Shown: positions 8,064 through 16,565, counted from the first letter of the stretch. The stretch is 21,167 nucleotides of DNA from an uncultured archaeon (GCA_938082915.1 CALKCG010000138.1:1-21167); one strand, 5' to 3'. Notes: generated by a model not told the origin, from the letters alone. Program-made: numbers and translations.

Positions 8064-8070
8064 CCACTAT

Positions 8071-8104
8071 CTTTTTATTCCCCCTCCTTATTTTTATCTT
8101 TCTC
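8071..8104 (+). terminator. T/C-rich tract between binding protein and permease (partial terminator)
   Basis: The only real gap in the operon contains CTTTTTATTC and TATTTTTATC on the coding strand. This is where transcription would partly stop if the receptor is made in excess of the permease, a common arrangement for importers. The inference rests on composition only. Confidence 0.4.
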
Positions 8105-8119
8105 TTGGTAGACGGGATA

Positions 8120-9181
8120 ATGGTTCCAAGATTCTGGAAATACGTAATTAAACGTGGGATCATACTTTTCCTAACGGTAATTGTTGCAACGTACATGACC
8201 GTTCTAATCGCAAACATGGGTGGATACGTAGATGAAATAATTAAAAGCGGTCTATATCTTTCGATTTCCCAAAGCATTCGTCAAAATCCGGCGTATAAGG
8301 CTTTAAATGAAGCTCAAATCAGAGAGTTGATAAATGCGACTTATACCAATGAATTGAAGAAGATAGGGTTTGACAAACCGTTCATATACAGAAGCATTTC
8401 TTACTTAAGAGACGCTTTATCGTTAAGCCTCGGTAGAGCGCTCTTCATAAGTAGTGATAGCGGTTCTAAAAATGTCCGTATAATTATCTTGGAGAGATTG
8501 CCAAACACCGTGCTCTTATTTACAACCACACAGCTTCTCTTGTTCTTTATAGGTTTATTTACTGGGTTGTTCCTAGCTAGAAGATATGGTAGCTTTTTAG
8601 ACAAGTTGTCTGTGCTGTTCGCACCGCTATCGTCTATGCCCGGGTGGTTCTACGGAATATTCCTAATATTGATATTCGCGTCGTTCTTAAGATTGCTACC
8701 TTACGGTGGGATGGTGGATGTACCCCCACCATCCAACAGATTCGATTACGCATTAAACGTTTTAAGGCACATGATTCTACCCGTTATGTCCTGGCTGATA
8801 GCATACACCCCTATAAACGTTTACGTAAGACGAACATTCTTCTTGATGTTTTCAAGCGAAGATTACGTAGAGCTTGCAAAAGCTAAAGGCTTACCCGAAT
8901 CTCTGATTCAGAGGAGATATATACTGAGACCTACTCTACCGCCCATCATAACGGACTTCTCCCTAACCCTAATCGGCTCATGGATGGGCGCGATAATCAC
9001 AGAAACCGTATTTAATTGGCCTGGAATAGGTAGTTTATTCTACCAAGCCTCAGTAATGTTTGATAGCCCAGTACTAATAGGCCTAGTAGTAATATATGCG
9101 TATCTACTGGCTTTAACTGTTTTCGCTTTGGAATTCGTATATGCGATTTTAGATCCGAGGATTAAAGTCGGAGGTACGTAG
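8120..9181 (+). CDS. Opp/Dpp-type ABC transporter permease, DppB-like
   Basis: First membrane subunit of the importer (BPD_transp_1 family). It has a first transmembrane helix directly after MVPRFWKYVIKRG, an extracytoplasmic loop of roughly 90 residues, and then about five more helices. The cytoplasmic coupling (EAA) loop is clear as EDYVELAKAKGLPESLIQRR, followed by the typical LRPTLPPIITDF and the ETVFNWPGIG motif near the C-terminus. An upstream TTG at 8105 would add five residues; I prefer ATG 8120 because family members start about here with a short charged stretch before the first helix. Its stop codon overlaps the GTG of the next permease by one base, so the two are translationally coupled. 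Confidence 0.92.
   Translation: MVPRFWKYVIKRGIILFLTVIVATYMTVLIANMGGYVDEIIKSGLYLSISQSIRQNPAYKALNEAQIRELINATYTNELKKIGFDKPFIYRSISYLRDALSLSLGRALFISSDSGSKNVRIIILERLPNTVLLFTTTQLLLFFIGLFTGLFLARRYGSFLDKLSVLFAPLSSMPGWFYGIFLILIFASFLRLLPYGGMVDVPPPSNRFDYALNVLRHMILPVMSWLIAYTPINVYVRRTFFLMFSSEDYVELAKAKGLPESLIQRRYILRPTLPPIITDFSLTLIGSWMGAIITETVFNWPGIGSLFYQASVMFDSPVLIGLVVIYAYLLALTVFALEFVYAILDPRIKVGGT
9170..9175 (+). promoter_or_regulatory. GGAGGT ribosome-binding site deciding the GTG start at 9181
   Basis: A full-consensus GGAGGT, still inside the upstream permease gene, sits 5 nt before GTG 9181 and fixes that unusual start codon. Confidence 0.7.
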
Positions 9182-10590
9182 TGTTGTCAAACATCAAGCA
9201 GTCTCTTAGAACATTATTCGCTTACAGATCTGCCTTAGGTGGGCTAATAATCATACTCATCTTAGTAGGAGTATCAGTCTATACGATATTTGCCATACCC
9301 TACGATGAAGCAACTAAACTATGGAGGGCTGGTGAACGATATTGGTTAGATAACCCGCGTAATGCTATGCCATCTTGGGTAAACTTTTTCTCCCTTAAAA
9401 AGATGCCTGAAACGATAATACTGAATACTCAAAAACCTCGACCAGGCGTATCTAAAGCCTTAATTCCAGTATCCGATAAGATCACCAGAATTAAAATCGA
9501 GTTTTCATTCAACTACGAGTACGACGATTTCCCAAGCGAATTAAACCTGTTTTTCAACTCAAAATTTAACGTTTCAGCACCACAGTTAACAGTACACTGG
9601 GTTAAACCCAATGGTGAAGACATAATATTAAAGTCTCTCCTAATATCTAGAGGTGAAGATAGATACTACATTTCAAATGATGATAGACTGGCTAGAGAGC
9701 TTAAAAACATGATTTCAAGGAAAATTAACGAGACGATAGGATACGATATCCCAATTACCATTTTACTTTTCGCATCAGAAGACATTAGTATTCTTGACCC
9801 TAGTACGGCTAGAGTGATGAAGGGAAACTACAAGCTTTGGATAGATGGTATAGCGTTTGAAGCAAATATGGATTTAGACGTTAAACTCGTCGTATACGGT
9901 AAAGTTTACGGTTGGGCTGGTACAGACCATTTAAGAAGAGATTTAGGAATAGCCCTCCTCTGGGGTACACCGATTGCACTGTCATTCGGTGTAATAGCAT
10001 CCCTCTCTATAGCATTAATACAGATGTTTATCGGAGCTGTCAGCGCATGGTTTGGAGGAAAAATCGATACGATCATACAGAGGGTCACAGAAGTCTTTAT
10101 GGTTCTCCCCTTCATACCAATTCTGATAATGATATCCACATTTTACAAGTTCAACATATGGATTCTTCTAGTGGTCATCATATTGTTGAGTATGTTTGGT
10201 GGAAGTGTTAAAAACTATAGAGCAATGTTTCTACAGATCAAAGAATTCCCCTACATAGAAGCCTCTAGGGCTTACGGTGCTAGTAGCTTCAGAATTTTAA
10301 CTCACTATTTAATTCCTAAGGTTTTACCCACTATAATTCCATCTATAGTCCTATCAGTAGCAGACTTCGTCTTTCTAGAGGCGGCGTTGGCAATACTCGG
10401 CTTGGGTGATCCTCTGGCTCCAACTTGGGGTAAGATAATCAATGACGCTCACTCCAATGGTGCACTATACAAAGGCTTATACTACTGGGTTTTAGAGCCG
10501 TCTTTAATGTTAGCTGTCACCTCATTAAGCTTTGCAATGCTTGGGTTTGCTTTAGATAAGATATTCAATCCGAAATTGAGGGAAATATAA
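9181..10590 (+). CDS. Opp/Dpp-type ABC transporter permease, DppC-like, with large external insert
   Basis: Second membrane subunit, pairing with the DppB-like permease. An N-terminal helix (residues about 18-38) is followed by an unusually long extracytoplasmic segment (about 40-240) before the family motif GTDHLRRDLG (GTDxxGRD in relatives). The remaining five helices then follow, with the coupling loop EFPYIEASRAYGASSFRILTHYLIPK and the PTWGKII motif. At 469 aa it is about 170 residues longer than ordinary DppC proteins (about 300 aa), almost all of it in the external loop, which looks beta-rich and soluble. GTG start with a strong ribosome-binding site; its TAA overlaps the next ATG by one base. 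The insert may help dock the large tethered binding protein; this is inference. Confidence 0.92.
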   Translation: MLSNIKQSLRTLFAYRSALGGLIIILILVGVSVYTIFAIPYDEATKLWRAGERYWLDNPRNAMPSWVNFFSLKKMPETIILNTQKPRPGVSKALIPVSDKITRIKIEFSFNYEYDDFPSELNLFFNSKFNVSAPQLTVHWVKPNGEDIILKSLLISRGEDRYYISNDDRLARELKNMISRKINETIGYDIPITILLFASEDISILDPSTARVMKGNYKLWIDGIAFEANMDLDVKLVVYGKVYGWAGTDHLRRDLGIALLWGTPIALSFGVIASLSIALIQMFIGAVSAWFGGKIDTIIQRVTEVFMVLPFIPILIMISTFYKFNIWILLVVIILLSMFGGSVKNYRAMFLQIKEFPYIEASRAYGASSFRILTHYLIPKVLPTIIPSIVLSVADFVFLEAALAILGLGDPLAPTWGKIINDAHSNGALYKGLYYWVLEPSLMLAVTSLSFAMLGFALDKIFNPKLREI

Positions 10591-11549
10591 TGGAAAAGAG
10601 CCATCTCACCGTGAAAAATTTAGTGATGTACTATAGAACATTGAAAGGAGAAGTCAAAGCTGTTGACGACGTTTCATTCTCTCTACTTAGAGGGGAAACA
10701 GTTGCAGTTATCGGAGAATCTGGCTGTGGAAAAAGCTCTCTAGCAAAATCGATAATAAGACTACTTCCTAGAAACGTATCTACGTATAAAGGGGTTATTT
10801 TATTCAACGATTTAAATCTGATAGAACTAGATGAGGAAGTCTTTACAAGAGATATTAGATGGGTTAAAATTACATATGTCCCGCAAGCTGCATTAAACTC
10901 ATTAAACCCAGTTATTAAAATAGGCGACCAGATGGTCGAACCATTGATTCTACGTCAGAAAATGGATAGGCGTGAGGCTCTTGATAAAGCTGCAAAAACC
11001 CTGAGGAGAGTTGGTATAAGTGAAAACTTCATCCATCACTATCCGTTCGAATTGAGTGGCGGTATGAAGCAGAGAGTCATAATAGCAATGTCTCTACTGA
11101 CAAATCCTGAACTGATGATTCTCGATGAACCTACATCCTCACTAGATGTATTAACGCAAGCAAACATTATGAATCTACTGAAGAATATACGAAAAGATCT
11201 AAAATTAAGCATGATATTCATAACCCACGACGTTAGTTTGTCGAGTGAATTGGCAGACAAAATAGCCGTAATGTACGCTGGGCAGGTCGTTGAATTTAAC
11301 GATGCAAACACCTTTTATCACGATCCAAAACATCCATATTCTCAGAAACTGATGGAAAGTGTTCCCACGCTTAGAACAGAAAAAAAGTTAAACTTCATAC
11401 CGGGGGCTCCTCCAAGCCTTTTAAATCCGCCTAAAGGATGTAGATTTGCGGAAAGATGCCCCTACGCATTTGATAAATGCGTTGAAGAGCCTCCATTGGT
11501 ATATATGAATGAAAACTTCTACGTAAAATGTTGGCTTTATGTGAAGTGA
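10590..11549 (+). CDS. Opp/Dpp-type ABC transporter ATPase, OppD/DppD-like
   Basis: Cytoplasmic nucleotide-binding subunit. It has an intact Walker A (GESGCGKSS, about residues 46-54), Q-loop region VPQAAL, signature LSGGMKQR, Walker B LMILDEPT, and the switch histidine ITHD. The C-terminal oligopeptide/dipeptide extension carries four cysteines (GCRFAERC ... DKC ... VKC), the pattern that binds an iron-sulfur cluster in structurally studied DppD. It starts at the ATG overlapping the preceding TAA and is 319 aa, normal for the family. It forms the ATPase pair with the next gene, and since that partner has an altered P-loop this subunit may be the main catalytic one. Confidence 0.94.
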   Translation: MEKSHLTVKNLVMYYRTLKGEVKAVDDVSFSLLRGETVAVIGESGCGKSSLAKSIIRLLPRNVSTYKGVILFNDLNLIELDEEVFTRDIRWVKITYVPQAALNSLNPVIKIGDQMVEPLILRQKMDRREALDKAAKTLRRVGISENFIHHYPFELSGGMKQRVIIAMSLLTNPELMILDEPTSSLDVLTQANIMNLLKNIRKDLKLSMIFITHDVSLSSELADKIAVMYAGQVVEFNDANTFYHDPKHPYSQKLMESVPTLRTEKKLNFIPGAPPSLLNPPKGCRFAERCPYAFDKCVEEPPLVYMNENFYVKCWLYVK

Positions 11550-12538
11550 TGATCATGAACGCATCATTGTTAAACGTTGAAGGATTGAGAAAATACTTTG
11601 AAGTAAGGAGAGGTTTCCTTGGAAGGAGGGAATACATACGCGCGGTGGATGGGGTAAGCTTCTCCCTCAACAAGGGTGAAGCTATTTCAATAGTTGTTGA
11701 AAGCGGTTGCGGCAAAACTACATTGAGTAAAACCATACTTAGATTATACGAACCTACGGACGGCAGAATAATATTCGCCGGTAAAGATGTGACGCATCTA
11801 AGTTGGAAAGAGTTAAAATGGTATAGGAGAGAAACAGGTCTTGTTCAACAAGACCCATTTGGAGCGCTTCCATCATTTATGACCGTTAAGAGGATTTTAG
11901 AGGAGCCTCTTATAATACATGGGGTTAAGGATCGGAGAGAACGGGATAAAAGAGTATATAAAGCTCTTGAACAGGTCAAGTTAACCCCGGTTGAAGAATT
12001 CATCGGTAAATATCCACATATGTTAAGCGGTGGTCAACAGCAGAGGCTCGTCATAGCAAGGGCTATAATCTTAGAGCCTAAGTTGATAATAGCCGATGAG
12101 CCAGTTTCAATGTTAGACGCATCTGTCAGGATAGAGATACTGAAATTACTACAAAAGCTTCAAAAAGACTACGAGCTAAGCATCATATACATTACGCATG
12201 ACCTTTCGACTACGCGGTACTTCTCAGAGAAGATCTACATCATGTATGCTGGCCATATCGTTGAAAGCGCGGAGACGAAAGGAATATTAGCCAATCCGGC
12301 ACATCCATACACTAGAGCACTGTTAAACGTTATACCCGACCCAGATCCGTCGAATCGATTTATAATTAAGAATGTTCCCGCTGGTGAGCCACCGAATCTC
12401 TTAAATCCTCCAACAGGTTGCCGCTTCAATCCCAGGTGTGAAAACATGATAAAAGGTATATGTGACGTTAAACAGCCTCCTGTAATTGAAGTCGGTAAGA
12501 GCCACTACGTGAAGTGTTGGCTTTATGGTCGCGCTTAA
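11549..12538 (+). CDS. Opp/Dpp-type ABC transporter ATPase, OppF/DppF-like, with altered P-loop
   Basis: Second nucleotide-binding subunit of the importer. The signature LSGGQQQR, Walker B LIIADEP, Q-loop QQDPFGALP and switch histidine ITHD are intact. The Walker A reads VESGCGKTT where the family has GESGCGKT: the first P-loop glycine is valine (GTT at about 11694-11696, one base from GGT). The C-terminal extension has the four-cysteine pattern (GCRFNPRC ... GIC ... VKC) of the family iron-sulfur site. The reading frame extends back to an ATG at 11528, but ATG 11549 overlaps the previous gene's TGA (TGATG) and matches the family N-terminus, so I chose it; ATG 11555 is also possible. The K and T that bind phosphate are kept, so ATP binding may be weakened rather than lost. 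Confidence 0.92.
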   Translation: MIMNASLLNVEGLRKYFEVRRGFLGRREYIRAVDGVSFSLNKGEAISIVVESGCGKTTLSKTILRLYEPTDGRIIFAGKDVTHLSWKELKWYRRETGLVQQDPFGALPSFMTVKRILEEPLIIHGVKDRRERDKRVYKALEQVKLTPVEEFIGKYPHMLSGGQQQRLVIARAIILEPKLIIADEPVSMLDASVRIEILKLLQKLQKDYELSIIYITHDLSTTRYFSEKIYIMYAGHIVESAETKGILANPAHPYTRALLNVIPDPDPSNRFIIKNVPAGEPPNLLNPPTGCRFNPRCENMIKGICDVKQPPVIEVGKSHYVKCWLYGRA

Positions 12539-12731
12539 TAGAGAATACATTGAAATAGTTATTGGGGCTTTTCTCTTAACCGCAAGCTTTCTCATATCTT
12601 TCTTTATGGTAATTGATATCTTAGAGCCGTCATTTCTCCTCTCATTCTTCGCATTTTCAGTCTCATTTGTAGGTCTACTTTTAGGCTTCCACGGATTGTA
12701 CGGACTGGTATTACGGTATAAAAAGAAGTAG
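12525..12731 (+). CDS. Small two-helix membrane protein at the end of the transporter operon
   Basis: This 68-aa protein overlaps the end of the OppF-like gene by 14 nt. It has a short polar N-terminus (MVALNREYIE), two hydrophobic helices (about residues 11-31 and 36-62) and a basic KKK tail, so both ends should be cytoplasmic. The overlap and shared strand imply translational coupling to the transporter, for which it could be an accessory or stabilising subunit; I do not recognise a named family. Composition is that of a real membrane protein, and a T-run follows directly after the stop, which marks it as the last gene of the operon. Confidence 0.7.
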   Translation: MVALNREYIEIVIGAFLLTASFLISFFMVIDILEPSFLLSFFAFSVSFVGLLLGFHGLYGLVLRYKKK

Positions 12732-12733
12732 CG

Positions 12734-12738
12734 TTTTT
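12734..12738 (+). terminator. T-run at the operon end
   Basis: Five T bases (in GTTTTTATC) start 3 nt after the stop of the 68-aa gene; a plausible archaeal terminator before the next promoter. Confidence 0.4.
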
Positions 12739-12773
12739 ATCATTAAAGCCGGAACCCGTAAGCTCACGGAAAA

Positions 12774-12782
12774 CTATATATT
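12774..12782 (+). promoter_or_regulatory. TATA box of the DUF5655-like gene
   Basis: CTATATATT is centred about 28 nt before the ATG at 12807, the spacing of a leaderless archaeal transcript. Confidence 0.6.
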
Positions 12783-12806
12783 GAATAAACTCTATCTTTA
12801 AATCTC

Positions 12807-13508
12807 ATGCCCTGTAGTAGACGTGAAATCGAGAAAGACTTAGTCTTCTGCCCGTATCTTTTAGGCTGTGTTAGAAAAAAGGCTCCAATATGCGATATCT
12901 GCACTTGGAACGATCCATCTAAAGAAGAAGAGCTTTATCTTAAGTTTATGAAGCATCTTGAAGAGGTAAAGGCTAATTTAGCAAGGGAAACTCCGATTCA
13001 AATAAACGAATTCTGGTGGGAGGTTAAAATCAAGCCCACTGAAGTCAAAACCCCCATGGGTGAAATTGAAGCGGAAATCGAAAAAATCGGTAAAGCTGAA
13101 TCGGTAAGTAAGCTTAAGGAGGTTGAGCAACCTAAACCACTCCTCACCATAGATCATCACCTTAAACGTCTAAGTGAAGATTTAAAGGAAATCGTTTTAA
13201 GACTTAGAAATGAAATACTGAAGCTTGACTCAGACATCGAGGAAAAAATCAATAAGACGTTCATAGGGTATAGAAGTAGTAAAATAAAGCACTATTTTGT
13301 AAATATAAGAGTTTTGCCGCTTAAACGTGAAATTGAAATTAGATTTCGCTCAGGTGGTCCGATTGACGACCCTGAGAATTTAAGCAAATCCATACCGAAA
13401 AGCTTCGACACACCAATGGATCGTCGTGTGAGAATAGTAAGCCAAGATAAAATACCCTATGTCATCAATCTCCTCAAACAAGCATATAAAAACTTAACGA
13501 AAAGCTAA
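12807..13508 (+). CDS. Cys-cluster protein with C-terminal DUF5655-like domain
   Basis: This 233-aa protein has three parts. The N-terminus holds five cysteines (C3, C15, C21, C29, C32; the last pair as CDIC), which could bind zinc or an iron-sulfur cluster. A charged, Glu/Lys-rich linker follows (about 40-135). The C-terminal part (about 138-232), with DIEEKINKTFIGYRSSK, a beta hairpin of alternating charged residues, GGPIDDPENL, and a final helix ending LLKQAYKN, matches the DUF5655 pattern often attached to nucleic-acid-related proteins. The molecular function is unknown. It has its own promoter, is probably leaderless, and its stop overlaps the leuS stop on the other strand by four bases. 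Confidence 0.72.
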   Translation: MPCSRREIEKDLVFCPYLLGCVRKKAPICDICTWNDPSKEEELYLKFMKHLEEVKANLARETPIQINEFWWEVKIKPTEVKTPMGEIEAEIEKIGKAESVSKLKEVEQPKPLLTIDHHLKRLSEDLKEIVLRLRNEILKLDSDIEEKINKTFIGYRSSKIKHYFVNIRVLPLKREIEIRFRSGGPIDDPENLSKSIPKSFDTPMDRRVRIVSQDKIPYVINLLKQAYKNLTKS

Positions 13509-16393
13509 CCTACTTCCCCCACTTCAACGTATATCGCTGGTTTACACGGTCTAGCTAACACCGCTCTTTTCTTAGGATCGTAAACTTCTGAAGCATCTTC
13601 ATAGTAAACTAGGACTTCGCATCTAAACTCCCTCTTCAAGAATCTTTTAGCCTCCTCTAGGAGATTAAACTCATGATCCGGTTTAAATTCAACCCAAGAT
13701 TTTACAAAGTCCCTATTTATCTTAGGTAACATATCTATCGTAGTCTTAACGAATTTAGCAGTAGTAGCTTTATCTACTCCAACACCTGTCTTCTCAAGCT
13801 TCATTAAAACCGTTTTAACATCAGGCTCCTTCATGCTTAAGACCTCTCTATAAATATTCCACTTCCAAGCAGCGGCTACGTAATAAGCTATTCTTGACGG
13901 TCTGCCTGGAAGCACTCTAAGTATTTTATTAGTATCCTCAATAAGCTCTTTAATGAATTCCTCACTTTTCTCAGCTTCTTCATCGATTAAGCTTGAATCT
14001 GGCTGAGGCCATTCAGCTTTACAGATTAACCCCCCTCCTCCAATCATACTCCAGATTTCTTCAGCCGTGTAGGGTGCTAAAGGAGCCAGTAGCTTAGCTC
14101 TAACCTCCATAAACTTCTTTAAAGTATTTGAGTGCTGGGAAGCTTCTTCAAGGTTTGAACATCCCTTCCTCCTAAGGAACCAATTCAAATCACTATCCAT
14201 CTGATAGAGTACGAGTTGAGCGGCCTTCCTAACATCGAGTTCTTCAAAAGCCTCTGTAACTTCTACAATGGTCTTCTGCAATCTACTCATCAGCCATTTA
14301 TCAACTCTATCGGTTTTAGAGCTACCACTCGGCATAGTGGCTACCACTCTGCACTGTCTGCGAAGCGTTTCGAGAAAATCCGCTAAAGCCCTCGCTAGAG
14401 ATGGACTGAAGTTTGCATCTTGAAGCAATCCAGCTGTGGATACTACAGCTACTCTCAAAGCATCTGCACCGTATTCTCTAATCGCCTCTCTAAGAGGTAT
14501 TATATTGCCCAAGCTTTTAGACATCTTACGACCCTCCATCAAAACGCTGCCGTTTGCAACTATTTGCTTAGGCCAAAGCTCTTTTGGAAATATAGCTACA
14601 TGGTTAAATATGAAAAACGTTAAATGGTTTGGGACAAGATCTCTACCAGAATTTCTACTATCCAGAGGATAATAGTAGATGAATTCCCTCCTTATTTCTT
14701 CAATAAGCTCAGTTTTCACGCCGATTGAAGAGGCTACATCTCTAGGGTTGCCTACCCCTAGGAATACATAGTCGAAGAAACTGTCATTTAACTTAGTAGG
14801 GTCAATTAAACCCATGTTTATGTATTTGGCTACTATATAATATGCCATGTATATGGTACTATCAGACAGAGACTCTATTACCCAGTTTTCATCCCATGGA
14901 AGCTTCGTACCTAAACCCCTCTGCCTAGCGCAAGCCCTCTCTTTAAGCCATCCTACGACGTTCTTAAACTCGGTTTTAAGCTCCTCTGGGATTATACGCA
15001 TGGAATCTAAACACTCATACACCTTCTCCTTCCACTGGGGGTTTCCATAATCTATGAACCATTGATTCTCTAAAATCTTAACAACGCATCTTTCGCCGCA
15101 TCTACAGTAGACTTTCTCTGAAAGTTCGTATATTACTCTAGCGTCGCCCCTTTCGATAAGCTCTCTCTTGATGAGTTCCCTAGCCTCTGAAACCCTCATG
15201 CCGAAGTATTTGCCAGTATTACTAAGCATAATTCCAGATGTTAACTCACGTGTGTAAAGCTCCTTAGTTGCATCTTCAAGCTTCGGATCTGTCTGGCTTT
15301 CAATACCCATTTCCCTACATATATCAGCCGCTGGAACGCTTCCGGCGCCTTCAAAACTGATGATCGTTACAGGCTCAATTAAGCAGCCAGTCTTCTCCTT
15401 AGCTTCTTTAAGTGCCATATAGTCGTACGGAGCATGGCTAGGTACAGACATGACCACGCCAGTAGCATGACTAGGATCTACAAACTCGGCCTCCAGGATT
15501 GGTACTGACTGAGCATTTACAGGGTTTACCGCGTTTCTCCAGACAATATCACGCCCTTTAAAAACCTCTAAAACCTCTATCTTCAAGTTTTGATGTTTAA
15601 GTCTCTCCAAAGCCTTTAAGCCTATTATCCACTTCTCTCCATCAACAATAGCTTTAACGTAATCTGCCTGAGGGTTCACCCATATATTCGTAACTCCGAA
15701 AACTGTTTCAGGTCTAAGCGTAGCTGCAGGTATGTAGCAGTCTTCCATTTTAAACTTTATGATTACAAATTCAACAACTTCAGGTTCCACATCGCCCTTC
15801 GTATCGTGCTGTCCAACAGGGTTTCCACAACTCGGACACCAACCTACAGGATGCGTACCGATCCTAATATACCTCTTTTCCTTAAGCTTTCTAAACTGCC
15901 ATTGTATAAACCTGCTGTAGCCCAGATCCACCGTCGTAAATTCTCTCCTCCAATCTATAGAATAACCCATCTCCTTCATACCAGTCTTAATCTCTTCATG
16001 GAAAAACCTCGCCATCTTGAACGGTTCCTCAAGTTCTTTGAGCGCTTCCTCAGGAACCCTATATACCTTAATGAAAAGATCTCTAAGCTCTTCATCTCCA
16101 GAAGCTAATCTTTTAGCCATAGCGAGAATAGGCGTACCAGTATAGTGGAAACCCATAGGGAATAGTACTTGAAAACCCCGCATTCTCTTATATCGTGCAT
16201 AGATATCTGCTATTGTATATGTTCTACCATGACCAACGTGTTGAGGGCTATTGGGATATGGATACGCTACTGTCAAATAGAACTTAGGCTTAGACTGGTC
16301 TAAATCGGCTTCGTATACTCGCTCCTCCTCCCATATCCTCCTCCACTTTTCCTCGATAGATTTCGTAGTTGAAGCAATAAAAGTCACCAGCAT
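13505..16393 (-). CDS. leuS: Leucyl-tRNA synthetase, archaeal/eukaryotic type
   Basis: Charges tRNA-Leu with leucine in the cytoplasm. The class I motifs are present: HVGH (52-55, the HIGH equivalent) after YPYPNSPQ, and KMSKS (623-627). The inserted CP1 editing domain shows TLRPETVFGVTN. Zinc-knuckle cysteines are seen in GWCPSCG and CRCGERC. The anticodon-binding helices and the archaeal C-terminal extension bring the length to 962 aa, normal for archaeal LeuRS and longer than bacterial ones; domain order is of the archaeal type. The ATG at 16393 lies about 25 nt after a TATA box, so the message is leaderless. No damage is visible. The gene converges with the DUF5655-like gene; their stop codons interlock (TAA on one strand, TAG on the other). 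Confidence 0.98.
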   Translation of the reverse strand: MLVTFIASTTKSIEEKWRRIWEEERVYEADLDQSKPKFYLTVAYPYPNSPQHVGHGRTYTIADIYARYKRMRGFQVLFPMGFHYTGTPILAMAKRLASGDEELRDLFIKVYRVPEEALKELEEPFKMARFFHEEIKTGMKEMGYSIDWRREFTTVDLGYSRFIQWQFRKLKEKRYIRIGTHPVGWCPSCGNPVGQHDTKGDVEPEVVEFVIIKFKMEDCYIPAATLRPETVFGVTNIWVNPQADYVKAIVDGEKWIIGLKALERLKHQNLKIEVLEVFKGRDIVWRNAVNPVNAQSVPILEAEFVDPSHATGVVMSVPSHAPYDYMALKEAKEKTGCLIEPVTIISFEGAGSVPAADICREMGIESQTDPKLEDATKELYTRELTSGIMLSNTGKYFGMRVSEARELIKRELIERGDARVIYELSEKVYCRCGERCVVKILENQWFIDYGNPQWKEKVYECLDSMRIIPEELKTEFKNVVGWLKERACARQRGLGTKLPWDENWVIESLSDSTIYMAYYIVAKYINMGLIDPTKLNDSFFDYVFLGVGNPRDVASSIGVKTELIEEIRREFIYYYPLDSRNSGRDLVPNHLTFFIFNHVAIFPKELWPKQIVANGSVLMEGRKMSKSLGNIIPLREAIREYGADALRVAVVSTAGLLQDANFSPSLARALADFLETLRRQCRVVATMPSGSSKTDRVDKWLMSRLQKTIVEVTEAFEELDVRKAAQLVLYQMDSDLNWFLRRKGCSNLEEASQHSNTLKKFMEVRAKLLAPLAPYTAEEIWSMIGGGGLICKAEWPQPDSSLIDEEAEKSEEFIKELIEDTNKILRVLPGRPSRIAYYVAAAWKWNIYREVLSMKEPDVKTVLMKLEKTGVGVDKATTAKFVKTTIDMLPKINRDFVKSWVEFKPDHEFNLLEEAKRFLKREFRCEVLVYYEDASEVYDPKKRAVLARPCKPAIYVEVGEVG

Positions 16394-16412
16394 GGATAAC
16401 TATCGACAACTT

Positions 16413-16422
16413 CATATAAAGC
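16413..16422 (-). promoter_or_regulatory. leuS promoter (TATA box)
   Basis: On the minus strand GCTTTATATG is centred about 25 nt before the leuS ATG (16393), which predicts a leaderless transcript and supports that start. Confidence 0.6.
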
Positions 16423-16466
16423 TTTCCTTTCACTAAAGATAAGTCTTTCAAGTTAAACCTCAGCAA

Positions 16467-16476
16467 TATTTATTTA
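16467..16476 (+). promoter_or_regulatory. TATA box of an unannotated plus-strand transcript
   Basis: An A/T block reading ATTTATTTA lies on the plus strand divergent from leuS. Initiation would be expected near 16497, a few bases before the C-box-like ATGATGA at 16503. Confidence 0.35.
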
Positions 16477-16502
16477 AGAATATCTCTAAAATTATTACCG
16501 GG

Positions 16503-16565
16503 ATGATGACAGAGGTGATCTCTGAGCATTTTAACCTATGGCTTTGATGTATCCGCCGGAACTGA
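16503..16565 (+). ncRNA. Candidate C/D-box guide RNA (alternatively a tiny ORF leader)
   Basis: The order is C box ATGATGA (16503-16509), 12-nt guide, D' box CTGA (16522-16525), 18-nt gap, C'-like TTGATGT (16544-16550), 11-nt guide, D box CTGA (16562-16565). GGG just before the C box can pair with CCT after the D box. A TATA box lies at the right distance upstream. Against it: the D'-C' gap is long, C' is imperfect, and the first guide contains GAGGTGAT, which is also an ideal Shine-Dalgarno sequence. Low confidence. Confidence 0.25.
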
